A DNA stretch of 8,327 nt from Actinomycetota bacterium (GTDB taxonomy: Bacteria > Actinomycetota > Actinomycetes > S36-B12): positions 1 through 8,327 of the forward strand of contig DNXA01000122.1 in NCBI GenBank assembly GCA_003506065.1, read 5' to 3'. The translations under genes were made by a program, and so were the position numbers. Position 1 is the first letter of the stretch. Each line of letters begins with the position of its first letter. Shown one piece after another: positions 1-6,704 of the stretch. Below the pieces are notes generated by a model that saw only the letters and a list, made by a program, of their open reading frames with translations, had not been told where the DNA came from and did not search any database.

Positions 1-206
1 TCACCATTGATGACAGCGCCGCAGGCCTCTACCTGTGGACCACCCGTGGCGAGCCCTGCTGGCAGACGGTGGCTTGGTTTGCCGAGCGCGGAGTGCTCGT
101 CACCCCGGGAGACTTCTATGGGGAAGCTGGCGCCCACCATGTGAGAATTGCCTTGACGGCCACCGACGAGGCAATCGCCCAGGTTCCAGAACGGTTGGCG
201 TTGTGA
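1..206 (+). CDS. dapC: Succinyldiaminopimelate transaminase, 3' end (partial)
   Basis: This is the C-terminal 67 residues of a PLP-dependent class I/II aminotransferase, read in the frame that starts at base 3; the gene begins left of the window. Visible segments are AGLYLWTTRGEPCWQTV, then AERGVLVTPGDFYG, then HHVRIALTATDE, ending ERLAL-stop. The Arg in HVRIAL matches the conserved C-terminal Arg that binds the substrate alpha-carboxylate in this fold. The LYLW-TRGE and PGDFYG wording is what I know from actinobacterial DapC, which converts N-succinyl-2-amino-6-oxopimelate to N-succinyl-LL-diaminopimelate with glutamate as amino donor, in the cytoplasm. The assignment is strengthened by dapD and dapE about 2 kb downstream. 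A related aminotransferase remains possible because the N-terminus and the PLP lysine are not visible. Confidence 0.88.
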   Translation, partial: TIDDSAAGLYLWTTRGEPCWQTVAWFAERGVLVTPGDFYGEAGAHHVRIALTATDEAIAQVPERLAL

Positions 207-281
207 CGCGCCCCACCCTCCACCGGGATAGCGCAGCACGAGCCGCAGTCTGTAGTGTCAGTTCGCCGACAAGGAGAAGAC

Positions 282-1565
282 GTGTCTGAATACGCAGTGA
301 AGTACCCAGGTGGCGAGCTTGACCTCCCAGAGGTGCCGTCAACCGTGGGTGAACCTGGCTTGAATATCGCGCCCTTCATGAAGACCACGGGACATGTGAC
401 ATTCGACATCGGGTTCCTCAACACCGCGGCCTGTTCGTCTGCCATCACGTTCATTGATGGAGACGCTGGCATCCTGCGCTACCGCGGCTATCCGATCGAG
501 CAGCTCGCAGATCAGTCCACTTTCCTGGAGACGGCCTACCTCCTCATCTACGGCAACCTTCCGTCGGCTGCAGAACTCGCTGACTTCGAGGGCGAGATCA
601 GCAAGTACCTCATCGTGCCCGAAGGGCTCAAGGCCCTGTACGCAGGCTTCCCGCGTGATGCGCATCCGATGTCGATCCTCTCTGCTGCAGTCTCGGCCCT
701 TTCGACCTACTACCAAGATGAGCTTGATCCCTTCGAAAAGGATCAGGTCGAGATCTCGACCTTCCGTCTGCTCGGTGCACTTCCGACTATCGCGGCCTAT
801 GCCTACAAGCACTCACTCGGCGAGAAGTTCGTTGACCCTGATCCTTCCCTTGGTTACGTCGCAAACTTCCTGGCAATGACCTTCGGCACCGCTGGTGAGG
901 ATTACGACCTCAACCCAGCAGTGGTCAGCGCTGTCGACACTCTGCTGTTGCTCCACGCCGATCACGAGCAGAACTGCTCCACCTCCACCGTGCGCATGGT
1001 TGGCTCGGCGAACGCCAATGTCTACGCCTCTGTCTCCGCTGGTGTGAACGCACTCTTTGGCCCGCTGCACGGTGGAGCGAACCAGGCCGTGATGGAGATG
1101 CTGCAAGACATCAAGGACTCAGGTGGCGATGTTGCCGAGTTCGTGCGCAAGGTCAAGAACCGCGAAGATGGCGTGAAGCTCATGGGCTTCGGCCATCGCG
1201 TCTACAAGAGCTACGACCCACGCGCCGCAATCGTCAAGGGCCACGTCGACAGCGTGCTTGCCGCCCTGGGCGTTCACGACCCACTGCTCGAGATTGCTCG
1301 TGAGCTCGAAGCCACAGCCCTCGCAGATGATTTCTTCGTCTCGCGCAAGCTCTACCCGAATGTCGATTTCTACACCGGCATTCTGTACAAGGCCATGGGC
1401 TTCCCAACCGACATGTTCACCGTGATGTTCGCACTCGGACGGCTCCCAGGCTGGGTCGCTCAGTGGCGCGAGATGATCGAGGATTCCGATACCAAGATCG
1501 GTCGCCCACGTCAGGTGTACATCGGTTCAGACGCTCGCGACTACACCCCCATGGCTGCCCGCTAG
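282..1565 (+). CDS. gltA: Citrate synthase (type II-like, TCA cycle)
   Basis: The enzyme condenses acetyl-CoA and oxaloacetate to citrate and CoA, the entry step of the TCA cycle, in the cytoplasm. The GTG at 282 is chosen as start because AAGGAG (271-276) lies 5 bases upstream; an in-frame GTG at 255 would precede this ribosome site. The product is 427 residues, the usual length for hexameric GltA enzymes. The catalytic triad is intact: His263 in PLHGGAN, His305 in GFGHRVY and Asp362 in NVDFYTG, nearly the E. coli numbering (264, 305, 362). HADHEQNCSTSTVR, about residues 225-238, is the other family signature. The N-terminal part has the usual GILRYRGYPIEQL segment. The gene lies 75 bases after dapC. 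TAGTGT (253-258) could be a -10 element but has no good -35. AGTTCaacGAACT at its stop codon is too short to be a terminator, so read-through into the next gene is possible. Confidence 0.97.
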   Translation: MSEYAVKYPGGELDLPEVPSTVGEPGLNIAPFMKTTGHVTFDIGFLNTAACSSAITFIDGDAGILRYRGYPIEQLADQSTFLETAYLLIYGNLPSAAELADFEGEISKYLIVPEGLKALYAGFPRDAHPMSILSAAVSALSTYYQDELDPFEKDQVEISTFRLLGALPTIAAYAYKHSLGEKFVDPDPSLGYVANFLAMTFGTAGEDYDLNPAVVSAVDTLLLLHADHEQNCSTSTVRMVGSANANVYASVSAGVNALFGPLHGGANQAVMEMLQDIKDSGGDVAEFVRKVKNREDGVKLMGFGHRVYKSYDPRAAIVKGHVDSVLAALGVHDPLLEIARELEATALADDFFVSRKLYPNVDFYTGILYKAMGFPTDMFTVMFALGRLPGWVAQWREMIEDSDTKIGRPRQVYIGSDARDYTPMAAR

Positions 1566-1601
1566 TTCAACGAACTCCGTGGAAGGCTCGCGGCTGTTCG
1601 G

Positions 1602-2257
1602 TTGACGAGCACTCGTTTCCTCAGTCTCGTGTCCATTGCAGAGCAAGTTCAATCGCTCATTGATCTTGGCGTTCCTGCCTTGGCGCGTATCGATGAGGCT
1701 GTCTTCGCTTCATTCGCAGAACGATCTCGCGAGATTGAGGATGCGGTCGTGGTCGTTCACCCCGCGACTGTGGTGCCGAGTCGGCTGGCCACTGTCTTGC
1801 AGCTCAATGGCAAGGCGGGATTCGTCGTGAGTGACATGCATGATCTGGACGAATTCATGACTATCGACAGCGTTCAGGTTCCTGAGAGTCCGCTCTACTT
1901 GATGCGAGGTGTCGATCGCGGCGACCAGATGCGCAATTGGAGCCCGAACGAGGCACTGCCAGAGATCCAAGGTCAGGGCCGCACTCCAATGACCGTGAAT
2001 GAAGGGATCTCGTGGCTGCTCACGCATCCTGAGCAACTCCAGCCGAACCACTGCTTCATGACGATCGGCACGCGAAAGCTCAATCCACGGACGCGCAAAC
2101 TGGATGCTCGGACTCCTCGATCTGGATCAGTGGCGGCACCGGACGTGACGGCCTTGAGCATCGCAATGCCCCAAAGGTCGGTTGGTGCTGGGCGGGCAAT
2201 CGTCACACATGGCTGGGCTTTGCCTCGGCGCAATCTCGGCAGGCCCTGGAGGCCTGA
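1602..2257 (+). pseudogene. DUF5701 family protein, frameshifted near its C-terminus
   Basis: Residues from about 10 to 170 match what I know of the actinobacterial DUF5701 family, whose function is unknown: QSLIDLGVPALARI near the start, GKAGFVVSD, SPLYLMRGVDRG, then ALPEIQGQGRTPMTVNEG and the NHCFMTIG segment. The frame then goes wrong at about 2115-2117. The original frame runs on to a stop at 2289-2291 with a basic, unfamiliar tail. The frame beginning at TCG 2117-2119 instead gives SIWISGGTGRDG, then PKVGWCWAGNRHTWLGFASA, the expected family C-terminus, and stops at 2255-2257. One missing base in the CTCCTC stretch would explain this; the repaired protein is about 218 residues. The start is uncertain: TTG 1602 has only a distant GGAAGG (1581-1586), and GTG 1629 (product VSIAEQVQ...) fits the usual N-terminus better. 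The repaired gene ends 5 bases before the dapD stop, whereas the unrepaired frame would overlap dapD by 29. Real mutation or sequence error cannot be told apart here. Confidence 0.82.
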
Positions 2258-2262
2258 ATCGG

Positions 2263-3213
2263 TCAGTCGTTGGCGTGCAGCACGGAATTGAGCCCGCCCC
2301 ATGAACCGGTGCGTGACACCACTTCGATAGCCCCCGACTGTGAGTTCCGTCTGAACAGCAGGTTGTCAGCCCCAGAGACCTCGCGAGCCTTGGCCACCGA
2401 ACCGTCGGGCATGGTCACTTTCGACCCTGCTGTGACATACAAGCCGGCCTCCACGATTGAGTTGTCGCCAAGGCTCAAGCCCACGCCGGCATTGGCACCA
2501 ATGAGACTGCCTGCCCCGATCGTGACGACTTCCTTTCCGCCACCTGAGAGGGTGCCCATGATGGATGCCCCTCCACCGACATCGGAGCCTTCTCCCACGA
2601 TGACTCCTGCAGAAACGCGGCCTTCGATCATTGAGGTGCCAAGGGTTCCGGCATTGAAGTTGATGAAGCCTTCATGCATCACTGTTGTGCCCGAACCCAC
2701 GTGTGCGCCCAGGCGCACCCGATCAGCATCAGCGATGCGAACCCCGCTTGGCACGACGTAGTCGACCATGCGCGGAAACTTGTCCACTCCATAGACCGTG
2801 ACGTGCTGACCCTTGATACGCGCGCGCAGCCGGGTTTCATTGAGTCGATCCAGGGGCACTGGGCCAAGGGAAGTCCAGGCCACGTTGTTCAAGAGCCCAA
2901 AGATGCCATCGAGGTTGATGGTGCGCGGCCGCACGAGTCGGTATGACAGCAGGTGCAGGCGCAGAAAGACGTCAGCTGTGTCGACGGGAGGTGCAGCGAG
3001 ATCGGCGATCGTTGTCACAATCGTCTGCACGTGAACACCGCGGATCGCGTCGTCATTGATTGCGCTGGCCAGGCCGCTGACATCGGTTGGGATGGCGGTC
3101 AATGCGGGTTCTGGATACCAGACGTCGAGGATCTGATCGCCGATCACGGTGGCCAGGCCGATGGCTGAAGCAGGACCCGTCACAGCAGACAGATCAACAG
3201 TTGAGGGGGACAT
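2263..3213 (-). CDS. dapD: Tetrahydrodipicolinate N-succinyltransferase DapD, actinobacterial type
   Basis: DapD transfers succinyl from succinyl-CoA to tetrahydrodipicolinate, opening the succinylase branch of diaminopimelate/lysine synthesis in the cytoplasm. The protein has an N-terminal alpha/beta region (about 1-150) followed by hexapeptide repeats forming a left-handed beta helix (about 155-270): [75 protein letters not shown]. Glu197 in MIEGR corresponds to the conserved active-site Glu199 of the M. tuberculosis enzyme, as I recall it. The ATG at 3213 is chosen because it gives 316 residues, almost exactly the mycobacterial length (317), and follows a TACGGT -10 element by 7 bases. An in-frame ATG at 3231 would add MDTVVA and abut the dapE start codon. 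There is no clear Shine-Dalgarno sequence, which fits a leaderless mRNA. The gene converges with the DUF5701 gene and diverges from dapE. Confidence 0.96.
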   Translation of the reverse strand: MSPSTVDLSAVTGPASAIGLATVIGDQILDVWYPEPALTAIPTDVSGLASAINDDAIRGVHVQTIVTTIADLAAPPVDTADVFLRLHLLSYRLVRPRTINLDGIFGLLNNVAWTSLGPVPLDRLNETRLRARIKGQHVTVYGVDKFPRMVDYVVPSGVRIADADRVRLGAHVGSGTTVMHEGFINFNAGTLGTSMIEGRVSAGVIVGEGSDVGGGASIMGTLSGGGKEVVTIGAGSLIGANAGVGLSLGDNSIVEAGLYVTAGSKVTMPDGSVAKAREVSGADNLLFRRNSQSGAIEVVSRTGSWGGLNSVLHAND

Positions 3214-3234
3214 GGCGACTACCGTATCCATGTG
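3211..3234. promoter_or_regulatory. Shared symmetric -10 for divergent leaderless dapD and dapE
   Basis: The heptamer TACCGTA (3220-3226) has T-A at both ends on both strands. On the plus strand TACCGT (3220-3225) is followed by 6 bases and then the dapE GTG at 3232, so the expected +1 is the G of the start codon. On the minus strand TACGGT (3226-3221) is followed by 7 bases and then the dapD ATG at 3213. TANNNT placed about 6-7 bases before a start codon is the known pattern of actinobacterial leaderless promoters. Divergent starts about 18-19 bp apart are the known geometry of bidirectional promoters that share one symmetric -10. No -35 matches were recognised. Dual use is inferred from this geometry. 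Confidence 0.6.
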
Positions 3235-4293
3235 CCCGCCTTGGATCTGTCAACAGATGTCGTCGCTCTTGCCGCAGCGATCATTGATGTGCCGTCTGAG
3301 TCACACGATGAGACCCTGCTGGCCGATCTCGTGGAATCAGCGCTTGCTGAGTGCGCCCACCTCACGCTGGTGAGGTTTGGGAACACCATCGTGGCTCGTA
3401 CGGAGTTGGGCCGGTCAGATCGCGTGCTCATCGGTGGCCATCTCGACACTGTCCCCAGCGCCGGCAACCTTCCACACCATTTCGATGGTGATCGGCTTTA
3501 CGGACTAGGCGCCTGCGATATGAAAGGCGGCCTGGCGATCGCGTTGTCGCTGGCCGCAAACGTCAAAGCCCCGGTGCGCGATGTGACGTATGTCTTCTAT
3601 GAGTGCGAAGAGGTGGCCTCGGAGTTCAACGGTCTGCAGAAGGTTGTGGACGCCGAACCGATGTTGCTTGCGGCTTCGCTGGCGATCCTCATGGAGCCGA
3701 CAAATGCCGGCATCGAAGCGGGATGCCAAGGCACTCTTCGTGCCGAGATCCGCCTCAATGGCGTGCGATCGCACAGTGCCCGCTCGTGGATGGGTATCAA
3801 TGCTGTTCACGCGGCGGGCGAGGTGTTGGCTCGCTTGCAGGGCTACCAGGCCCGGGAACCGGTTGTGGACGGACTGACGTACCACGAAGGACTCAATGCC
3901 GTTGGCATCAAAGGCGGTATCGCTGGCAACGTGATTCCAGATGAGTGCGTGGTGACGGTGAACTATCGCTTTGCGCCAGATCGATCTCTGGAAGAAGCCA
4001 AGGCGCATGTCGAGTCGGTGTTCGAAGGCTTCGACGTGCAATTTGTCGATGAAGCCGATGCTGCTCGTCCGGGACTTGACCGACCGGCCGCAGCGGCCTT
4101 TGTCGAAGCGATCGGCGTGATCCCACAGCCGAAGTTCGGCTGGACGGATGTTGCTCGTTTCACCGCGCTCGGTACCCCGGCCCTGAACTTCGGACCGGGG
4201 GACCCGAGCATCGCTCATCAGGTCGATGAGTGGGTTTCGGTGGAGCAAGTGCGCAGCTGCCATGAACGGCTGCAGCGGTGGCTTACTGCTTGA
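3232..4293 (+). CDS. dapE: Succinyl-diaminopimelate desuccinylase DapE
   Basis: DapE hydrolyses N-succinyl-LL-diaminopimelate to LL-diaminopimelate and succinate, after DapD and DapC in the same branch. It is a 353-residue di-zinc M20-family peptidase. The ligand and catalytic residues are all visible: His70 and Asp72 in GGHLDTVP, Asp96 in [10 protein letters not shown], the Glu126-Glu127 pair in ECEEVAS, Glu155 in MEPTN, and His329 in DPSIAHQ near the C-terminus. The dimerisation domain lies between about 170 and 285 and carries [11 protein letters not shown] and [10 protein letters not shown]. The length and the N-terminus ([19 protein letters not shown]) fit the actinobacterial enzymes. 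The start is GTG 3232; it lacks a Shine-Dalgarno site but sits exactly at the +1 predicted from TACCGT, so translation is probably leaderless. TTG 3241 is a poorer alternative. The 3' end overlaps the convergent yceI gene by 11 bases. Confidence 0.96.
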   Translation: MPALDLSTDVVALAAAIIDVPSESHDETLLADLVESALAECAHLTLVRFGNTIVARTELGRSDRVLIGGHLDTVPSAGNLPHHFDGDRLYGLGACDMKGGLAIALSLAANVKAPVRDVTYVFYECEEVASEFNGLQKVVDAEPMLLAASLAILMEPTNAGIEAGCQGTLRAEIRLNGVRSHSARSWMGINAVHAAGEVLARLQGYQAREPVVDGLTYHEGLNAVGIKGGIAGNVIPDECVVTVNYRFAPDRSLEEAKAHVESVFEGFDVQFVDEADAARPGLDRPAAAAFVEAIGVIPQPKFGWTDVARFTALGTPALNFGPGDPSIAHQVDEWVSVEQVRSCHERLQRWLTA

Positions 4294-4828
4294 CAGCCTC
4301 AACATCGAGAGTGAGCTTGACCTTCTCGCCAACCAGAACGCCACCTGCCTCTAGCGCAACGTTCCACACCAGTCCGAAGTCCTTGCGAGTGATCTCTGTT
4401 TCGCCGTCGAAGCCGATGCGAGTGCCGCCCCATGGGTCCTGGCTGACGCCGACCAGTTCGAAGTCGACATCGACACTCTTGGTGATGCCACCGATGGTGA
4501 GATCGCCGGTCACAACGAAGGTGTCTCCGCCCTTGACGTTGACGCCTGTCGACTTGAAGGTGAGCGTCGGGTTTGTCTCGACGTTCAGGAAGTCTGCGCT
4601 CTTGAGGTGTGCGTCGCGATCCTCGTTCTGAGTGGTCAGGCTCGCAGTCTGCACGAGCAGTTCCGCGCTGGAGTTCTGGGGCACCTCGCCGTCGAGGGTG
4701 AACGAGCCGGTGAACTCGGTGAAGTTGCCGCGGACCTTGGCCACCATCGCGTGGCGGGCCGAGAATCCGATAGTCGTGTGGCTGGGGTCGATGGCCCAGG
4801 TTCCGGTGGTTGCGCTGAGGTCTGTCAT
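4283..4828 (-). CDS. YceI family lipocalin-like protein
   Basis: This 181-residue protein belongs to the YceI family, beta-barrel proteins that hold long isoprenoid or other lipid-like ligands; their role in Actinomycetota is not settled. Family marks are WAIDPSHTTIGFSARHAM (about 11-28), KVRGNFTEFTGSF, NEDRDAHLKSADFLNVETNP (about 68-87), DLTIGGITKSV and ETEITRKDFGLVWN near the C-terminus. There is no signal peptide, so it is probably cytoplasmic, unlike the periplasmic E. coli YceI. The ATG at 4828 is preceded by GAAAGGG (4840-4834) with a 5-base gap, a good ribosome site and unlike its leaderless neighbours. Upstream is an AT-rich block of repeated AGTTGAA half-sites, suggesting repressor control. 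Its 3' end overlaps dapE tail to tail. Confidence 0.93.
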   Translation of the reverse strand: MTDLSATTGTWAIDPSHTTIGFSARHAMVAKVRGNFTEFTGSFTLDGEVPQNSSAELLVQTASLTTQNEDRDAHLKSADFLNVETNPTLTFKSTGVNVKGGDTFVVTGDLTIGGITKSVDVDFELVGVSQDPWGGTRIGFDGETEITRKDFGLVWNVALEAGGVLVGEKVKLTLDVEAVKQ

Positions 4829-4841
4829 GACTGCCCTTTCA

Positions 4842-4896
4842 TAGTTGAATCAGTAAGAGTTGAACTTTCAAGCATTTAGTTGAATCTACAACTATA
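4842..4896 (-). promoter_or_regulatory. Operator-like AGTTGAA cluster and candidate yceI promoter
   Basis: In this AT-rich block AGTTGAA occurs three times on the plus strand, starting at 4843, 4858 and 4878. The 10-mer TAGTTGAATC is repeated exactly at 4842-4851 and 4877-4886. Two dyads are visible: TAGTTG-n6-CAACTA (4877-4894, perfect 6-base arms) and TTGAA-CT-TTCAA (4860-4871, 5-base arms). The minus-strand hexamer TATAGT (4896-4891) is a good -10 for yceI and overlaps the larger dyad. Short dyads over a -10 are typical of dimeric winged-helix repressors such as MarR-type proteins. The regulator's identity is a guess, since no regulator gene lies in the window. Confidence 0.55.
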
Positions 4897-4923
4897 TTTG
4901 GATTCGCGCAACTCGGGCTGGCC

Positions 4924-4938
4924 TAGGCTTCACGCGTG
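4924..4938 (+). promoter_or_regulatory. Leaderless -10 element of the LOG-family gene
   Basis: TAGGCT (4924-4929) fits the TANNNT -10 pattern. It is followed by exactly 6 bases and then the GTG start codon at 4936, which places the expected transcription start on the first base of the gene. No Shine-Dalgarno site precedes this GTG. TTGGAT (4898-4903) is a possible but too distant -35. The element lies about 30 bases downstream of the repeated half-sites. Confidence 0.5.
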
Positions 4939-5505
4939 CCTTCCGTGTGCGTGTATTGCGCTTCAAGTCCGCAGATCCCTGGTCGATACGTCGAGTTGGC
5001 CGCTCAGGTCGGCCAGGAGATCGCCGGGCGCCAATGGACTCTGGTTTCCGGTGGTGGGTCGGAATCGATGATGGGGGCGGTGGCCCGTGCGACTCGACTG
5101 GGTGGAGGCCACACCATCGGCGTCATCCCGCAAGCGCTGGTGGATTACGAAGTCGCCGATCATGACTCAGATGAATTGATCGTCACCTCAACCATGCGCG
5201 AGCGCAAGGCGATCATGGATGATCGCGCCGATGCCTTTCTGGCCCTTCCTGGGGGGATTGGCACCCTGGAGGAGCTGATGGAGGTGTGGACCTCGCGACA
5301 TCTGCGCATGCACGAGAAACCTGTTGTGGTGCTTGACCCCTGGGGGGATTTCGAGCTGCTGCGCGCGCAGGTTCTGCATTGGCAGCAGCTCGGGTTCGTA
5401 AGAGAGCACGCAGTGGCCCAGTTGCTCTGGACAACCTCTGTTCAGGAGGCTTGTGACGCAATCCAAGCCACGTGGGCCACTGCTGATTCAATGCAGGGCC
5501 TCTAG
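4936..5505 (+). CDS. LOG family (TIGR00730) Rossmann-fold nucleotide hydrolase
   Basis: This 189-residue protein belongs to the LOG (Lonely Guy) family, often misannotated as lysine decarboxylase. Characterised members remove ribose 5-phosphate from cytokinin riboside monophosphates or from ordinary nucleoside monophosphates such as AMP; the substrate here cannot be read from sequence. Motifs are VCVYCASSP at the N-terminus, SGGGSESMMGAVA (about 38-50), the MRERK catalytic segment with Arg90, and the signature PGGIGTLEE (105-113) ending in the catalytic Glu. The usual GGGxxGLMG reads GGGSESMMG here, a small departure. Length and motifs indicate an intact enzyme. GTG 4936 is the start, at the family N-terminus and with a leaderless-type promoter. 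A homologue (Rv1205) occurs between dapE and folP2 in M. tuberculosis, as I recall. It converges with folP2 with 18 bases between stops. Confidence 0.93.
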   Translation: MPSVCVYCASSPQIPGRYVELAAQVGQEIAGRQWTLVSGGGSESMMGAVARATRLGGGHTIGVIPQALVDYEVADHDSDELIVTSTMRERKAIMDDRADAFLALPGGIGTLEELMEVWTSRHLRMHEKPVVVLDPWGDFELLRAQVLHWQQLGFVREHAVAQLLWTTSVQEACDAIQATWATADSMQGL

Positions 5506-5523
5506 GGGGCCGTGGTCTTCGCG

Positions 5524-6402
5524 TCAGGCCAGGCCGCGTCGAGCCATGCGGGGTCGCTGAACTCCTGCGATGGTGCGCTCCATTTCAAGTGTCTGACGCG
5601 TTGCGGGCACATCGTGAACGCGAAACATGCGGGCTCCGAGCATTGAGGAGATTGCTGTCGTCGCAAGGGTCCCGAGCAATCGATCGTGCGGATCGGTGAG
5701 CCCCAGCGATTCGCCGACAAAATCCTTGCGCGACAAGGACACCAGCACCGGCCAGCCGGTCTCGACCATCTCGGCAAGCCGGCGCGTGGCTTCCAGTGAA
5801 TGTGCGGTGTTCTTGCCAAAGTCGTGGCCGGGATCGATGAGGATCCGATCAGGTCGCACGCCCAACTCAACTGCGCGCTCGGCGAGCCCGCAGGTGTAGT
5901 CCACGATTGTCGCCATCACATCGGCGTATTGAACGCGGTGAGGACGAGTGCGGGGTTGCTGACCCCCGGCATGCGTGCAGACAAGACCCACGTCGAACTC
6001 CGCCGCCACCTCTGCAAGAGCTGGATCCACGCCACCCCACGCGTCGTTGAGCAGATCCGCGCCTTCCAAGCAGGCCGCGCGGCCGACTTCTGCGCGCCAG
6101 GTGTCCACGCTGATCACCACTTCAGGGAAGGCCGAGCGGACTTGACCCACGAACCTCGCAGTGCGCTGGATCTCCTCGGATGGATCCACTTCATCACCCG
6201 GACCCGCCTTGACCCCGCCGATATCGATGACGTGAGCACCCGCGTCGACGGCAGCCGTCACAGCTGCCATGGCGTCTGCGTCGCCGAAGGTGGAGCCGCC
6301 CTTGAAGAAGGAGTCCTTCGTGCGATTGACGATTGCCATGATGGCGCGGTCGTGAATGTCGATGTGCTGCGAACCCAGGACGAGTGGGCCAGAAGTCGAC
6401 AT
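5524..6402 (-). CDS. folP2: FolP2-type dihydropteroate synthase-like protein
   Basis: This 292-residue TIM-barrel protein is related to dihydropteroate synthase but resembles mycobacterial FolP2 (Rv1207), which is reported not to replace FolP1 in folate synthesis. Visible segments are MAIVNRTKDSF (about 22-32), HVIDIGGVKAGPGDEV (57-72), ISVDTWRAEV (Asp100), LLNDAWGG (Asn119-Asp120), CTHAGGQQPRTRPHR, LIDPGHDFGKN (Asp190), LVSLSRKDFVGE (Lys226) and MFRVHDV (about 259-265). The pterin-contacting Asp, Asn and Lys positions look kept. Loop 1 (normally NVTPDSFSDGG) and loop 2 (normally GGESTRPGA, p-aminobenzoate site) are replaced, so ordinary synthase activity is doubtful. The ATG at 6402 is the only reasonable start; the preceding AGG is a weak ribosome site. 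A true folP is presumably elsewhere in the genome. It is divergent from the small DivIVA-like gene. Confidence 0.9.
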   Translation of the reverse strand: MSTSGPLVLGSQHIDIHDRAIMAIVNRTKDSFFKGGSTFGDADAMAAVTAAVDAGAHVIDIGGVKAGPGDEVDPSEEIQRTARFVGQVRSAFPEVVISVDTWRAEVGRAACLEGADLLNDAWGGVDPALAEVAAEFDVGLVCTHAGGQQPRTRPHRVQYADVMATIVDYTCGLAERAVELGVRPDRILIDPGHDFGKNTAHSLEATRRLAEMVETGWPVLVSLSRKDFVGESLGLTDPHDRLLGTLATTAISSMLGARMFRVHDVPATRQTLEMERTIAGVQRPRMARRGLA

Positions 6403-6418
6403 GAGAACAGCCTGACAT

Positions 6419-6458
6419 CCACGAGTGGAGGAGGTACCAAGGGGGCACCAACTCGTGG
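6419..6458. repeat. Inverted repeat between folP2 and the DivIVA-like gene
   Basis: CCACGAGT (6419-6426) and ACTCGTGG (6451-6458) are perfect 8-base inverted arms separated by 24 bases. Inside them GGTACC (6434-6439) and GGCACC (6445-6450) form a second, 5-of-6 pair. The element lies in the 68-base divergent gap, so it could be a shared operator or a structured leader; no T-run follows on either strand, so it is not an intrinsic terminator. The dyad is plain in the sequence, but its function is inference. Confidence 0.4.
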
Positions 6459-6470
6459 TGAGATAGGCAA

Positions 6471-6704
6471 GTGACCATCGTGTTCCTCGCCATTGCCGTG
6501 ATCATCGGGCTCGCCCTGCTGCTCGTTGGTCACCAAGGAGGGCTGCCTGAAGCAGTTGTCGACTTGCGCCCCGAGGGCGATCCCGGCGATCCGAGATTCG
6601 ATGTGGTCTTCCGCGGATATCGGATGGATGAGGTGGACGCCACGCTTGCAGGGCTCCGCGCGGAGAACGAGCAGTTGCGCCAGGAGCAGGCCCGCTTTGA
6701 GTGA
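6471..6704 (+). CDS. Small membrane-anchored protein with a DivIVA-like segment
   Basis: This 77-residue protein starts with one hydrophobic helix (about 2-20, TIVFLAIAVIIGLALLLVG), then a short acidic/Pro/Gly linker, then FDVVFRGYRMDEVDATLAGL (43-62). That last segment is the RGY-xxxEVD signature found in DivIVA-domain proteins. A short Glu/Gln/Arg-rich coiled-coil tail follows (65-77). It probably sits in the membrane with its DivIVA-like part in the cytoplasm; a cell-envelope or polar role is only inferred. Rv1209 next to folP2 in M. tuberculosis looks like a longer relative. GTG 6471 is the start, with a weak GGTGAG (6457-6462) 8 bases upstream. The last 8 bases overlap the proposed start of the SRPBCC gene, suggesting translational coupling. 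Confidence 0.8.
   Translation: MTIVFLAIAVIIGLALLLVGHQGGLPEAVVDLRPEGDPGDPRFDVVFRGYRMDEVDATLAGLRAENEQLRQEQARFE

Noticed and set aside
255..281. Upstream GTG 255 as the citrate synthase start
   Set aside because: The AAGGAG at 271-276 is ideally placed for GTG 282, and starting at 255 would bury that site in coding sequence.
1564..1576. AGTTC-AAC-GAACT hairpin at the citrate synthase stop
   Set aside because: A 5-base stem with no T-run is too weak to call a terminator.
2263..2291. Overlap of the DUF5701 frame with dapD as a real gene overlap
   Set aside because: The overlapping tail arises only after the apparent frameshift; the frame carrying the conserved C-terminus stops at 2257.
3505..4344. 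Long minus-strand frame across dapE
   Set aside because: It is antisense to a well-conserved gene, His/Arg/Ser-rich and without recognisable motifs, which is typical of a GC-rich shadow frame.
5497..5511. GGCCTC-TAG-GGGGCC hairpin over the LOG-family stop codon
   Set aside because: It is short, contains a wobble pair and has no T-run, so it is not a convincing terminator.
6526..6696. N-terminal extension of the SRPBCC frame
   Set aside because: It overlaps the DivIVA-like gene, has Arg/Ser/Trp-rich composition with no family match, and lacks a ribosome site fitting the spacing.
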